DNA from: Sphingobium aromaticiconvertens | Lineage (GTDB): Bacteria; Pseudomonadota; Alphaproteobacteria; Sphingomonadales; Sphingomonadaceae | Assembly (NCBI RefSeq): GCF_037154075.1 | Contig: NZ_JBANRJ010000001.1 | Coordinates: 2,785,501-2,849,500 of the forward strand | Direction of reading: 5' to 3' | Length of the DNA: 64,000 nucleotides | Part shown: positions 34,815-42,855 of the stretch, piece by piece | Numbering within the stretch: the stretch's first letter is position 1 | Layout: the number at the start of each line of letters is the position of its first letter | Position numbers and translations under genes: made by a program | The notes under the pieces: generated by a model | Databases searched by the model: none | What the model was told of the DNA's origin: nothing | Seen by the model: only the letters and a program-made list of their open reading frames with translations

Positions 34815-35579
34815 GTGAAGCTGCTTGAAGGCAAGACCGTCCTCGTCACCGGCGCATCGACCGGCATCGGCCGCGCCGCCGCCATCGGCGCCGCGCAGCA
34901 TGGCGCAGACGTCGTCATAAACTATGCCAGCAGCGATGGCCCGGCCCAGAGCTGCGTCGAAGCCATTGAGGCACTGGGCCAGCGCGCGATCGCGGTGAAG
35001 GGCGATGTCGCCGACCCGCAGACAGCGCAGGCTTTCGTGGCGAAGGCCGTCGATGCCTTTGGCAAGGTCGACGTGATGGTCAGCAATGCGGGCATCTGCC
35101 CTTTCCACGCCTTTCTCGACATGCCGGTCGAAACGGTGGAGCGCACCTTCCGCGTCAACCTGCATGGCGCGTATTTCATGGTACAGGCCGCCGCGCAGCA
35201 GATGGTGAAGCAGGGCCATGGCGGCTCCATCGTCGCCGTCTCGTCCATTTCCGCGCTCGTCGGCGGTGAATATCAGACCCACTACACCCCGACCAAGGCG
35301 GGCGTGCATTCGCTGATGCAGTCCACCGCGATCGCGCTGGGCAAGCATGGCATCCGTTGCAATAGCGTGCTGCCAGGCACCATCCTGACCGAGATCAACA
35401 AGGATGATCTGGCTGACGTCGAGAAGCGCGAATATATGGAAAAGCGGGTTCCGCTCGGTCGCCTTGGAGCCGCTGAAGACCTCGCCGGTCCCATCGTCTT
35501 CCTTGCCTCCGACATGGCGGCCTATGTCACAGGCGCGGCGCTGTTGGTTGACGGCGGCATGTATGTGAATCTGCAATGA
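34815..35579 (+). CDS. L-rhamnose 1-dehydrogenase (SDR, LRA1-like)
   Basis: A 254-residue SDR starting KLLEGKTVLVTGASTGIGRA (Gly-rich loop 12-19), with NAG at about 91-93, catalytic Tyr157 and Lys161 in THYTPTKAG, and terminal VDGGMYVNLQ. It matches the L-rhamnose 1-dehydrogenase group that oxidises L-rhamnopyranose to rhamnono-lactone with NAD(P). The GTG start follows GGAAG. It lies 21 bp after the IclR gene and its stop overlaps the next start. Together with the lactonase, dehydratase, SDR and FAH genes it completes the non-phosphorylated pathway. Confidence 0.92.
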   Translation: MKLLEGKTVLVTGASTGIGRAAAIGAAQHGADVVINYASSDGPAQSCVEAIEALGQRAIAVKGDVADPQTAQAFVAKAVDAFGKVDVMVSNAGICPFHAFLDMPVETVERTFRVNLHGAYFMVQAAAQQMVKQGHGGSIVAVSSISALVGGEYQTHYTPTKAGVHSLMQSTAIALGKHGIRCNSVLPGTILTEINKDDLADVEKREYMEKRVPLGRLGAAEDLAGPIVFLASDMAAYVTGAALLVDGGMYVNLQ

Positions 35580-36556
35580 GCCAGAAGGGCCTCGACCGCC
35601 GCAGCGTGATCGTCGCAGCTTCCGGCCTTGGGCTGGGGCTGATGACCGCGCCTGCTCTGGCACAGGGTTTTCCTGTGCCGCAGGGCTTTGTGCGCTTTCC
35701 CCTGTGGAAGGGGAAGGCGCCGGGAAGCGAGCGCGTCACCGTCAAACAGGAAGAGGGCCTGCGCACGCCTGCCAGCCCGGTCGACGACACTTTTTTCGCG
35801 CATATCGTCACGCCCACCCTGACGATGCTGCGCCCCGCCCGTCCCAATGGCGCGGCCATGTTGCTCATTCCGGGCGGCGGGTATCGCCGGGTTGCCATAG
35901 GCAAAGAAGGCTACGCGATTGCGCGGCGCTTTGCGCAAGCGGGCTATACCTGCTTCATCCTGCTCTATCGCTTGCCCGCCGATGGCTGGGCGGCGGGAAC
36001 CGAAGCGCCGTTGCAGGACGCCCAGCGGGCGTTGCGGATGGTGCGCAACATGGCCGCCAAGGAAGGCTTCGACGGCAATCGGATCGGCGTGATGGGCTTT
36101 TCAGCGGGCGGGCATCTGGCCGCCTGGCTGACGAGCCGCGCGCCGGTGGAAACCTATCGCCCTGCTGATGCGATTGACAAGGAGCCGCTTCACACGAATG
36201 TCGCGGCGCTGATGTATCCAGTGATCCAGATGGAGGGCGGGTTCGTCCACGCAGGATCGCGCACCGAATTGCTGGGGGCCACGCCCTCCGTCGATCGGAT
36301 GAAGATCTACTCGATGGACCAGATGGTGGCGCAGCAAACGCCCCCCACCTTTCTGGCGCACGCGATCGACGACAAGACAGTGCCAGTCGAAAACAGCCTG
36401 TCGATGCTGGCGTCATTACGCGCGGGGGCGATCCCCGCCGAATGTCATTTGTTTGAGACTGGCGGACATGGTTTTGGTCTGACGATGGGGCCGGAGGCAG
36501 CACCCGCGCAATGGCCCGAGCTGTTCCTGGCCTTCGCCAAGCGTCACGGGGTCTGA
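35576..36556 (+). CDS. Exported alpha/beta-hydrolase (pectin acetylesterase-like)
   Basis: A 326-residue protein with an export leader containing twin Arg (LDRRSVIVAASGLGLGLMTA then PALA). A BD-FAE-type alpha/beta-hydrolase domain follows: oxyanion segment AMLLIPGGGYRRVAIGKEG, nucleophile elbow GFSAGGHLA (Ser176), acid region HAIDDKTVP and His in GGHGFGL. It overlaps the rhamnose dehydrogenase stop by 4 bp (ATGA). A periplasmic deacetylating or de-esterifying role on pectic oligosaccharides is inferred from context. Confidence 0.82.
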   Translation: MSQKGLDRRSVIVAASGLGLGLMTAPALAQGFPVPQGFVRFPLWKGKAPGSERVTVKQEEGLRTPASPVDDTFFAHIVTPTLTMLRPARPNGAAMLLIPGGGYRRVAIGKEGYAIARRFAQAGYTCFILLYRLPADGWAAGTEAPLQDAQRALRMVRNMAAKEGFDGNRIGVMGFSAGGHLAAWLTSRAPVETYRPADAIDKEPLHTNVAALMYPVIQMEGGFVHAGSRTELLGATPSVDRMKIYSMDQMVAQQTPPTFLAHAIDDKTVPVENSLSMLASLRAGAIPAECHLFETGGHGFGLTMGPEAAPAQWPELFLAFAKRHGV

Positions 36557-36557
36557 C

Positions 36558-37322
36558 ATGACGCTCGATCACCCGCGCGTTGCGTTGTTCGTCACTTGCT
36601 TGGTCGACCTGATGCGTCCGCGTATCGGCTTTGCCGCGATCCGGGCGCTGGAGGCAGCCGGGTGCGAGGTGGTAGTGCCGACCGAACAGACTTGTTGCGG
36701 GCAACCCGCGCTCAATTCGGGCGACCGGGCGACGGCGATCGATCTGGCCAAGCGTGTGATCGCGATGCTGGAACCCTATGACCATGTGGTCATTCCATCG
36801 GGATCCTGCGCGGGAACGATCCGCTGCCATTATCCCGAGATATTGGAAGATGATCCTGAATGGGGACCGCGCGCTCATACGGTGGGCGCGAAGACCTATG
36901 AGGTCATGGCCTATCTGGACGAAGTGCGAGGCTGGCGACCAGAAGGCGTCGCCCTGCCCGTCCGTGCGACCTATCATGACAGTTGTTCGGGCCTGCGCGA
37001 ACTGGGCATCAAGGCGCAGCCTCGTCGCCTGTTGGACGCAGTCGAGGGGCTGTCGCTGGCGCCGCTGGCGGGCGAAGAAACCTGCTGCGGCTTTGGCGGC
37101 ACCTTTTGCGTGAAATATCCGGCCATCTCCAACGCTATCGTCGGCGAGAAGGCGGCGGCCATCGACGCGAGCGGCGCGGACATGCTGCTGGCGGGCGATC
37201 TGGGATGCCTGATGAACATGGCGGGCAAGCTGCATCGGGAGGGATCGCGTGTTCGCGCCTTTCACGCGATCGAGCTAATCGCTGGTATGGGCGATGGTCC
37301 GGCGATCGGGGAAGAGGCATGA
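36558..37322 (+). CDS. lutA: L-lactate utilisation protein LutA (CCG-domain Fe-S protein)
   Basis: A 254-residue LutA/YkgE-type protein with two cysteine-rich CCG domains: TEQTCCGQPALNSGD and the later HDSCSGLRELG with ETCCGFGGTFCVKYP. These bind an iron-sulfur cluster and pass electrons from L-lactate oxidation. It begins 2 bp after the hydrolase stop and its stop overlaps lutB. Placing lut genes in a rhamnose operon fits removal of the L-lactate produced by the FAH hydrolase. Confidence 0.93.
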   Translation: MTLDHPRVALFVTCLVDLMRPRIGFAAIRALEAAGCEVVVPTEQTCCGQPALNSGDRATAIDLAKRVIAMLEPYDHVVIPSGSCAGTIRCHYPEILEDDPEWGPRAHTVGAKTYEVMAYLDEVRGWRPEGVALPVRATYHDSCSGLRELGIKAQPRRLLDAVEGLSLAPLAGEETCCGFGGTFCVKYPAISNAIVGEKAAAIDASGADMLLAGDLGCLMNMAGKLHREGSRVRAFHAIELIAGMGDGPAIGEEA

Positions 37323-38713
37323 GCGCCTTTTCTGATCGCGTCGATCTGGCGCTGGCGGACCCGATCCTGAAGATTGCGGTGGAGCGCACCGCCGGCACGG
37401 CCGAGGCCAAGCGCGCCGTTGCCGTCGACGCCTTTCCCGACTTCGATCGCGCGCGCGACAGGGCAGCGGCGATCAAGGATCATGTGATCGCGCATCTGGG
37501 CGAATATCTGGAGATGTTCGAGGCGAATGCCATTGCCGCCGGGGCGAAGGTCCATTGGGCGCAGACCGCCGACGAAGCCTGCGCCATCGTAATCGACATC
37601 TGCAAGGCGGCGGGCGCGAAGAGCGTCGCGCGGTCGAAATCCATGCTGGGCGAAGAAATCGGCCTGCCTCATGCGTTGGCCGAAGCCGGGATCACGCGGG
37701 TCGAGACGGACCTGGCCGAACATATCATCCAATTGGCCGATGAGCGCCCTTCGCACATCATCTGGCCCGCGATGCACAAGACGCGCGAACAGGTGTCAGC
37801 CTTGTTCAAGGCGAAGCATCGCTCTCCGCATGAGGAAGAGACGATCGCCGCGATGGCCGAAAGTGCGCGGCGCGAATTGCGTAGCGGGATGCTGGGCGCG
37901 GATGTCGGCATTTCGGGCGCGAATTTTCTGGTGGCCGATACCGGTGCCATCTGCACCGTGACCAATGAGGGCAATGCCGAACTGTCGCTGGTGCCGCCCC
38001 GCGTCCATATCGTGACGGCGGGGATCGAGAAGATCGTGCCGTCCATGCCGCACGCCGTGCATATGTTGCGGATGCTGGCGCGGTCGGCAACGGGCGCGGC
38101 GCTGACCCAATATACGACCTTCTATACTGGCCCCAAACGCACCGGCGACCATGATGGACCGGAAGAAATGCATATCGTGCTGGTCGACAATGGCCGCACG
38201 ACGATGCGCGAGGAAGGGCTGGCGGAGATGCTGCGCTGCATCCGTTGCGGCGCGTGCATGAACCATTGTGTCGTCTTTCGTCAGATCGGTGGCCATGCCT
38301 ATGGCGGCACCTATCCCGGCCCGATGGGCGCGGTGCTGACGCCCGTGCTCGACGGACTGGCCGCAAGCCGCGACCTGCCCAACGCCTGCACGCTGAACGG
38401 CAAATGTCAGGAAGTATGCCCTGTGCGCATTCCCCTCCCGACGTTGCTGCGCGGGTGGCGGGAGAAGAGCTGGCGCGAGGGGCTGGAGCCAAGGACCATG
38501 CGCGCCGGGATTGGTATCTGGGCGGCGGTGGCGCGACGGCCGCGCCTGTATCGACTGGCGAGCGGGATGGCGGTGCGCGTGATGCGGATCGTGGGCCATG
38601 CAGGCTGGATCAAAAGCCTGCCGTTGGCGGGTGGCTGGACACGCCATCGCGATCTGCCCAAGCCAGCGTCACGCAGTTTCATGGAGCAATACAGCCAAGA
38701 GAAGCGCAGATGA
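37319..38713 (+). CDS. lutB: L-lactate utilisation protein LutB (ferredoxin-like dehydrogenase subunit)
   Basis: A 464-residue LutB/YkgF-type protein. The N-terminal LUD domain includes SKSMLGEEIGLPHALAEAGI and ADVGISGANFLVADTGAICT. Two cluster motifs follow: Cys307-x2-Cys310-x2-Cys313-x3-Cys317 (CIRCGACMNHC) and Cys357-x5-Cys363-x3-Cys367-Pro. ATG 37319 overlaps the lutA stop; an in-frame extension upstream is a shadow of lutA. It works with LutA and LutC to oxidise L-lactate to pyruvate. Confidence 0.93.
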   Translation: MSAFSDRVDLALADPILKIAVERTAGTAEAKRAVAVDAFPDFDRARDRAAAIKDHVIAHLGEYLEMFEANAIAAGAKVHWAQTADEACAIVIDICKAAGAKSVARSKSMLGEEIGLPHALAEAGITRVETDLAEHIIQLADERPSHIIWPAMHKTREQVSALFKAKHRSPHEEETIAAMAESARRELRSGMLGADVGISGANFLVADTGAICTVTNEGNAELSLVPPRVHIVTAGIEKIVPSMPHAVHMLRMLARSATGAALTQYTTFYTGPKRTGDHDGPEEMHIVLVDNGRTTMREEGLAEMLRCIRCGACMNHCVVFRQIGGHAYGGTYPGPMGAVLTPVLDGLAASRDLPNACTLNGKCQEVCPVRIPLPTLLRGWREKSWREGLEPRTMRAGIGIWAAVARRPRLYRLASGMAVRVMRIVGHAGWIKSLPLAGGWTRHRDLPKPASRSFMEQYSQEKRR

Positions 38714-39339
38714 GCGCGCGCAACGCCATATTGTCGCGCCTGCGCCCGACCGACGGTGGACCACTGTCCTTGGAAGCCGACGCGCTGCTGATCGCGCCCG
38801 AACGCCCGGCCGTGGATGAGAACGCGCTGGAAGAAGCTTTCCTAGCCAAGATCACCCTGCCCAGCCTGGCGGGAACCCATGATGCCATCGACACGCTGGC
38901 CGACCTGCCCGCTGCGATCGGGCACTATCTTGGCGGCCATGGCTTGCCGCCGATGCTTTGCCTGCCGCCCGATCCACGCCTGACGGCTTGCGACTGGTCC
39001 GGCTTCGCGCTGCATGAGAGCGCCGCGCCGGATGAGGCCGCCGCACTCGCCATCGCCCGCTGTGGCGTGGCCGAGACGGGATCGCTGGTTCTGGAGACTT
39101 CGGCAGCCGCACCGATGCTGCCCAATTTCCTGGCCTTGCATCATATTGTCCTATTGAATGCCAATACCATCGTGGCGCATCTGGAAGAGGCCGTGCTGGC
39201 TGGCCCGCAACCGCGCGCCCATTACTGGATCACCGGCGTATCGGGCACGACCGACATTGAGGGAACCTATGTCCGTGGCGCCCATGGGCCGCGCTTCCTG
39301 CATGTCATCCTGCTGCGGGGACCGGATCTGGGCCAATGA
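38710..39339 (+). CDS. lutC: L-lactate utilisation protein LutC (LUD domain)
   Basis: A 209-residue LUD-domain protein of the LutC/YkgG type: SARNAILSRLRPTDG at the start, CGVAETGSLVLETSAAAPML and HLEEAVLAGPQPRAHYWITG, ending RGAHGPRFLHVILL. It is the third component of the LutABC lactate-oxidising complex. ATG 38710 overlaps the lutB stop. A 160-bp gap with an operator-like dyad follows before dgoK. Confidence 0.92.
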   Translation: MSARNAILSRLRPTDGGPLSLEADALLIAPERPAVDENALEEAFLAKITLPSLAGTHDAIDTLADLPAAIGHYLGGHGLPPMLCLPPDPRLTACDWSGFALHESAAPDEAAALAIARCGVAETGSLVLETSAAAPMLPNFLALHHIVLLNANTIVAHLEEAVLAGPQPRAHYWITGVSGTTDIEGTYVRGAHGPRFLHVILLRGPDLGQ

Positions 39340-39499
39340 ATGTGCAGTTTGGCAAACATGGATGGACACCGTATATTTATCTTATAAATACCGTCACGCG
39401 ACGCACGATGGTCGATTCCCGGAGTTCTGACATGATGATCCCAGCATGCACCATGGCTGGCGCGACCGGATTCATTGTGCCGATCAGGACAATGGCGGC
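39340..39499 (+). promoter_or_regulatory. Promoter region of the dgoK-dgoA-kduI-kduD-kdgK run, with a TATTTAT/ATAAATA dyad
   Basis: A perfect inverted repeat TATTTAT-CTT-ATAAATA (39374-39390) inside a wider GTATATTTATCTTATAAATA context lies 110 bp before dgoK. It is a plausible operator, with AT-rich core and GC-rich surroundings. Nothing coding is supported here. Confidence 0.5.
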
Positions 39500-40381
39500 A
39501 TGATGGCGGGCAGCGCTTTTCTGGCGGTCGATTGGGGCACGACGAATCGCCGTGCCTATCGCATCGCCGCCGATGGTTCGGTCGAAGCGACAGAACGCGA
39601 CGATCGCGGTATCCTATCGATCGAGCAAGGCGGATTCCCCGCCGAGGCTGCCGCTATTCGCGCGCGCATGGGCGACCTGCCGATGCTGTGCGCTGGCATG
39701 GTCGGGTCCAACCGGGGCTGGGCTGAGCTGCCCTATGCCCCCTGCCCTAACGGGATCGAGCAATTATCAAGCGCAGTGCAGTGGGTCGAGCCGGACCGCA
39801 CCGCAATCGTCCCCGGCGTTGCCTGCTTCCGCAACGACCGCGCGGACGTGATGCGCGGCGAGGAAGTGCAACTTCTGGGCGCGGTGATTGGGGGATTAAC
39901 GCCGCGCGATGCGCTGCTCTGCCAGCCCGGCACCCATTGCAAATGGGCCTGGATGGTCGATGGTCGGATCGATCGCTTTGTGACCGCCATGACCGGCGAG
40001 ATATTCTCGCTGCTCCAACGCCACAGCCTGCTGGCGGTGCAAATGGATGGTCAGGTGGAGCCAAATGCGGCCTTCCTGCGCGGTGTCGCCGATGCACGGG
40101 ACGGCGACCTGCTTGTCCGCCTGTTCGGTGTGCGCGCCGACTTCGTGACCGGACGCGCCGTGGACGCCGACGCGACATCCTATGTCAGCGGGCTGCTGAT
40201 CGGCACGGACGTAGCCGCGCGGCTTGGCGAGGGTGCGCAGCCCGTCTATCTGCTCGCCGACCCGATGCTGGGCGCTCTTTACAGTGCCGCCATCGAAGTG
40301 GTTGGCGGAACGGCCATACTGGCCGACAGCCACGCTGCCTTCATCCACGGCATCACGCATATCTGGAGAACCCTGTCATGA
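39500..40381 (+). CDS. dgoK: 2-dehydro-3-deoxygalactonokinase
   Basis: A 293-residue DgoK-family kinase: N-terminal FLAVDWGTTNRRAYRI phosphate-binding segment, CAGMVGSNRGW, VPGVACF, QPGTHCKWAW and TGEIFSLL. It phosphorylates 2-keto-3-deoxygalactonate with ATP, part of the De Ley-Doudoroff route for galactonate. Two adjacent ATGs (39500, 39503) are possible. Its stop overlaps dgoA. Galactose released by GH35/GH53 is the likely ultimate source, but no galactose dehydrogenase or galactonate dehydratase gene is in the window. Confidence 0.92.
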   Translation: MMAGSAFLAVDWGTTNRRAYRIAADGSVEATERDDRGILSIEQGGFPAEAAAIRARMGDLPMLCAGMVGSNRGWAELPYAPCPNGIEQLSSAVQWVEPDRTAIVPGVACFRNDRADVMRGEEVQLLGAVIGGLTPRDALLCQPGTHCKWAWMVDGRIDRFVTAMTGEIFSLLQRHSLLAVQMDGQVEPNAAFLRGVADARDGDLLVRLFGVRADFVTGRAVDADATSYVSGLLIGTDVAARLGEGAQPVYLLADPMLGALYSAAIEVVGGTAILADSHAAFIHGITHIWRTLS

Positions 40382-41013
40382 GCCTGCCATCGGATTTTGC
40401 AGAGGCCTTCGCGCGCTGCCCGCTGGTCGCAATCCTGCGCGGTGTGCGGCCTGATGAGATTGAGCCGATCGGCGAGGCGCTGGTGGATGCCGGCTTTTCG
40501 CTGATCGAGGTGCCGCTCAATTCGCCGGAACCGCTTGTGTCGATCGATCGGCTGGCGACATTGCTCGACGGACGCGCTCTGGTGGGCGCAGGCACGGTAC
40601 TGACGCCCGACCATGTGCGCAGCGTCGCGCAGGCAGGTGGGCGGATCATCGTATCGCCCAACACGAACCCGGACGTGATCGCGCTCACCGCGTCGATGGG
40701 GCTGGCTTCATTGCCCGGCTGCTTCACGCCCAGCGAAGCCTTTGCCGCAGTGGCGGCGGGCGCCCACGCGCTTAAATATTTCCCGGCCGAAGCGATCAGT
40801 CCTGCCGTATTGAAGGCCCAATGTGCGGTGCTGCCACGTGAGGTGCCCAAACTGGTCGTGGGCGGCATCACGCCTGACAATATGGCGCCATGGAAGGCGG
40901 CGGGCGCAGCAGGCTTCGGTCTTGGTTCCGCCCTCTACAAGCCCGGCATGACGGCGGACAAGGTGGGTGCCGCGGCGCGCGCCTTTGTCGCCAACTGGGC
41001 CGCGCTGGCCTGA
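40378..41013 (+). CDS. dgoA: 2-dehydro-3-deoxy-6-phosphogalactonate aldolase
   Basis: A 211-residue class I KDPG/KDPGal aldolase: CPLVAILRGVRPDE, IEVPLNSPEPL, GAGTVLTPDHV, GCFTPSEAF, and the Schiff-base Lys133 in ALKYFPAE; GGITPDNM binds phosphate. The LNSPEP motif matches DgoA rather than Eda. It overlaps dgoK by 4 bp. It may also accept the product of KdgK, since no separate KDPG aldolase is present in this run. Confidence 0.92.
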   Translation: MSLPSDFAEAFARCPLVAILRGVRPDEIEPIGEALVDAGFSLIEVPLNSPEPLVSIDRLATLLDGRALVGAGTVLTPDHVRSVAQAGGRIIVSPNTNPDVIALTASMGLASLPGCFTPSEAFAAVAAGAHALKYFPAEAISPAVLKAQCAVLPREVPKLVVGGITPDNMAPWKAAGAAGFGLGSALYKPGMTADKVGAAARAFVANWAALA

Positions 41014-41030
41014 TCCCAACACTTTCCCGT

Positions 41031-41053
41031 CGGCCCTGCACGGCCGCATTTTT
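41031..41053 (+). terminator. Weak hairpin plus U-tract between dgoA and kduI
   Basis: CGGCC (41031-41035) pairs with GGCCG (41042-41046), followed closely by TTTTT (41049-41053). The stem is short, so partial termination or attenuation between dgoA and kduI is likely rather than a hard stop. Confidence 0.4.
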
Positions 41054-41067
41054 GAATGGAGATAACC

Positions 41068-41907
41068 ATGTACGAGAAGACATTTTACGGGACGCATCCG
41101 GATATGATGGAGTGCGTGAGCAATGAGGAGTTGCGGGATCGGTACTTGATCCAGGGGCTGTTCCGGACAGGCGAATGCGTGTTGAACTATACGCATGCGG
41201 AGCGGTTCGTGATTGGTGGCGTGGCGGTTGCGGACGGCGCAGTGAAGCTGCCTGATCAGACCGAGCCTGCGTCGGCGGCGGGGCATCCGTTTTTGGAGCG
41301 GCGTGAGCTTGCGGTCGTCAATGTGGGCAATGTCGAGGGCACCGTGACCGTCGATGGCGAAGTCTTCACGATGGGCAACAAGGATTGCCTCTATGTGACG
41401 ATGGGTGCGAAGGACGTACAGTTCTCCGGCGCTGGCGCGCGTTTCTATCTGGCCTCCTGCCCGGCGCACAAGGGGTTCGCGACGCGCCTGATCTCGGTCG
41501 CCGACGCGACCGCGCTGGAGCGCGGCAGCCTTGAGGAATCGAACGAGCGGACCATCTACCAGATGGTCATTCCGGGCATTTGCGACAGCGCGCAACTGGT
41601 GATGGGCCTGACCGTGCTCAAGCCCGGTTCGGTCTGGAACACCATGCCCCCCCACATCCATGAGCGCCGCAGCGAGATCTATTTCTACTTCGAGCTGGAT
41701 GGCCCCTCTGACCGCGTCTTCCATTATATGGGCGAAGGCGAGGCCATGCGTCACATCGTCATGGGCAATGAGGAAGCGGTGATCTCCCCGCCCTGGTCGA
41801 TCCACATGGGGTCAGGCACCAAGGCCTATGCCTTCATCTGGGCGATGGCCGGCGAGAACCAGGACTATACCGACATGAATGTGCTGGACATCTGCCAACT
41901 GGCGTAA
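41068..41907 (+). CDS. kduI: 5-keto-4-deoxyuronate isomerase
   Basis: A 279-residue cupin isomerase: [20 protein letters not shown] start, [26 protein letters not shown], and the metal site [17 protein letters not shown]. It converts 5-keto-4-deoxyuronate, formed from unsaturated galacturonate, into 2,5-diketo-3-deoxygluconate. ATG 41068 is favoured because GGAG lies 8 bp upstream; the ATG at 41056 overlaps that ribosome site. It is followed by a palindromic intergenic element and kduD. Confidence 0.96.
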   Translation: MYEKTFYGTHPDMMECVSNEELRDRYLIQGLFRTGECVLNYTHAERFVIGGVAVADGAVKLPDQTEPASAAGHPFLERRELAVVNVGNVEGTVTVDGEVFTMGNKDCLYVTMGAKDVQFSGAGARFYLASCPAHKGFATRLISVADATALERGSLEESNERTIYQMVIPGICDSAQLVMGLTVLKPGSVWNTMPPHIHERRSEIYFYFELDGPSDRVFHYMGEGEAMRHIVMGNEEAVISPPWSIHMGSGTKAYAFIWAMAGENQDYTDMNVLDICQLA

Positions 41908-41920
41908 GGCCTTCTTTGTT

Positions 41921-42069
41921 CCCCTCCCTTTCAAGGGAGGGGTTGACCGGAGGCACGTGTCTCCAGTCAAGGTGGGTGCGCGCGGCCTTCCGCGCGCTTC
42001 ACCGCCAGCGTTGAGCGCCCCGCTTCGCGAGGCGCACCCTCCCCCAACCCCTCCCTTAAAAGGGAGGGG
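41921..42069. repeat. Palindromic REP/MITE-like intergenic element between kduI and kduD
   Basis: The 149-bp element is bounded by two near-identical hairpins: CCCCTCCCTT-TC-AAGGGAGGGG (41921-41942) and CCCCTCCCTT-AA-AAGGGAGGGG (42048-42069), with TTG and CAA next to them in mirror orientation. Inside is another perfect hairpin, GCGCGCGG-CCTT-CCGCGCGC. This is the build of a mobile or dispersed repeat, not a normal operon spacer. Comparable GGGAGGGG elements are widespread in sphingomonads (recollection, not checked). It ends 13 bp before the kduD start. Confidence 0.75.
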
Positions 42070-42082
42070 GGAAAGTAAGACC

Positions 42083-42838
42083 ATGACCAATCCCTTTGAT
42101 CTTTCCGGCAAGGTGGCCGTCGTCACCGGCGCCAACACCGGCATTGGCCAGGCGATCGCGCTGGCGCTCGCCGGGGCTGGCGCGGACATTGCCTGTGTGG
42201 GCCGCACGCCTGCTGAAGACACCGTGACGCAGGCCCGCGCGCTGGGCCGCCGGGCAGAGATCGTCTCGGCCGACCTGTCGAGCATCGAGCCTGTGAACCG
42301 CATCATCGACGAGACGGTAGAGAAGCTGGGTCGCATCGACATATTGGTCAACAATGCCGGGATCATTCGCCGCGCCGACAGCATCGACTTCACCGAGGAA
42401 GACTGGGACGCGGTGATCGACACCAATTTGAAGAGCGTCTTCTTCCTGGCGCAGGCCGCGGCCAGGCAGATGCTGGCCCAAGGCTCCGGCAAGATCATCA
42501 ACATCGCCTCGATGCTGACCTTTCAGGGCGGCATCCGCGTGCCCAGCTATACCGCGTCCAAGAGCGGGATCGGCGGCCTGACCAAGCTGCTGGCCAATGA
42601 ATGGTCGGCCAGGGGCATCAATGTGAATGCGATCGCGCCCGGCTATATCGCCACCAACAACACCACCGCCTTGCAGGCCGATGAGGTCCGCAATAAGTCC
42701 ATCGTCGACCGCATCCCGGCGGGCCGCTGGGGCAAGGCGTCCGATCTGGGCGGCGCGGCGGTGTTTCTTGCGTCGTCCGCGTCGGACTATGTCGATGGGC
42801 ATATTCTTGCCGTCGACGGCGGCTGGCTGGCGCGTTAA
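42083..42838 (+). CDS. kduD: 2-dehydro-3-deoxy-D-gluconate 5-dehydrogenase
   Basis: A 251-residue SDR of the KduD type: NPFDLSGKVAVVTGANTGIG, NNAGIIRRADSIDFTEEDWD, catalytic Tyr and Lys in VPSYTASKSG, and APGYIATNNTTALQAD. It reduces 2,5-diketo-3-deoxygluconate to KDG with NAD(P)H. The start follows the repeat element, whose GGGAGGGGGG end may serve as the ribosome site. KdgK follows after 17 bp. Confidence 0.95.
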   Translation: MTNPFDLSGKVAVVTGANTGIGQAIALALAGAGADIACVGRTPAEDTVTQARALGRRAEIVSADLSSIEPVNRIIDETVEKLGRIDILVNNAGIIRRADSIDFTEEDWDAVIDTNLKSVFFLAQAAARQMLAQGSGKIINIASMLTFQGGIRVPSYTASKSGIGGLTKLLANEWSARGINVNAIAPGYIATNNTTALQADEVRNKSIVDRIPAGRWGKASDLGGAAVFLASSASDYVDGHILAVDGGWLAR

Positions 42839-42855
42839 GCGGAAGGATCCTGATC

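Noticed and set aside
41921..42069. Intergenic palindromes as a CRISPR array or riboswitch
   Set aside because: Only two terminal hairpins with no regularly spaced repeats, and no known ligand-binding architecture; a REP/MITE-like element fits better.
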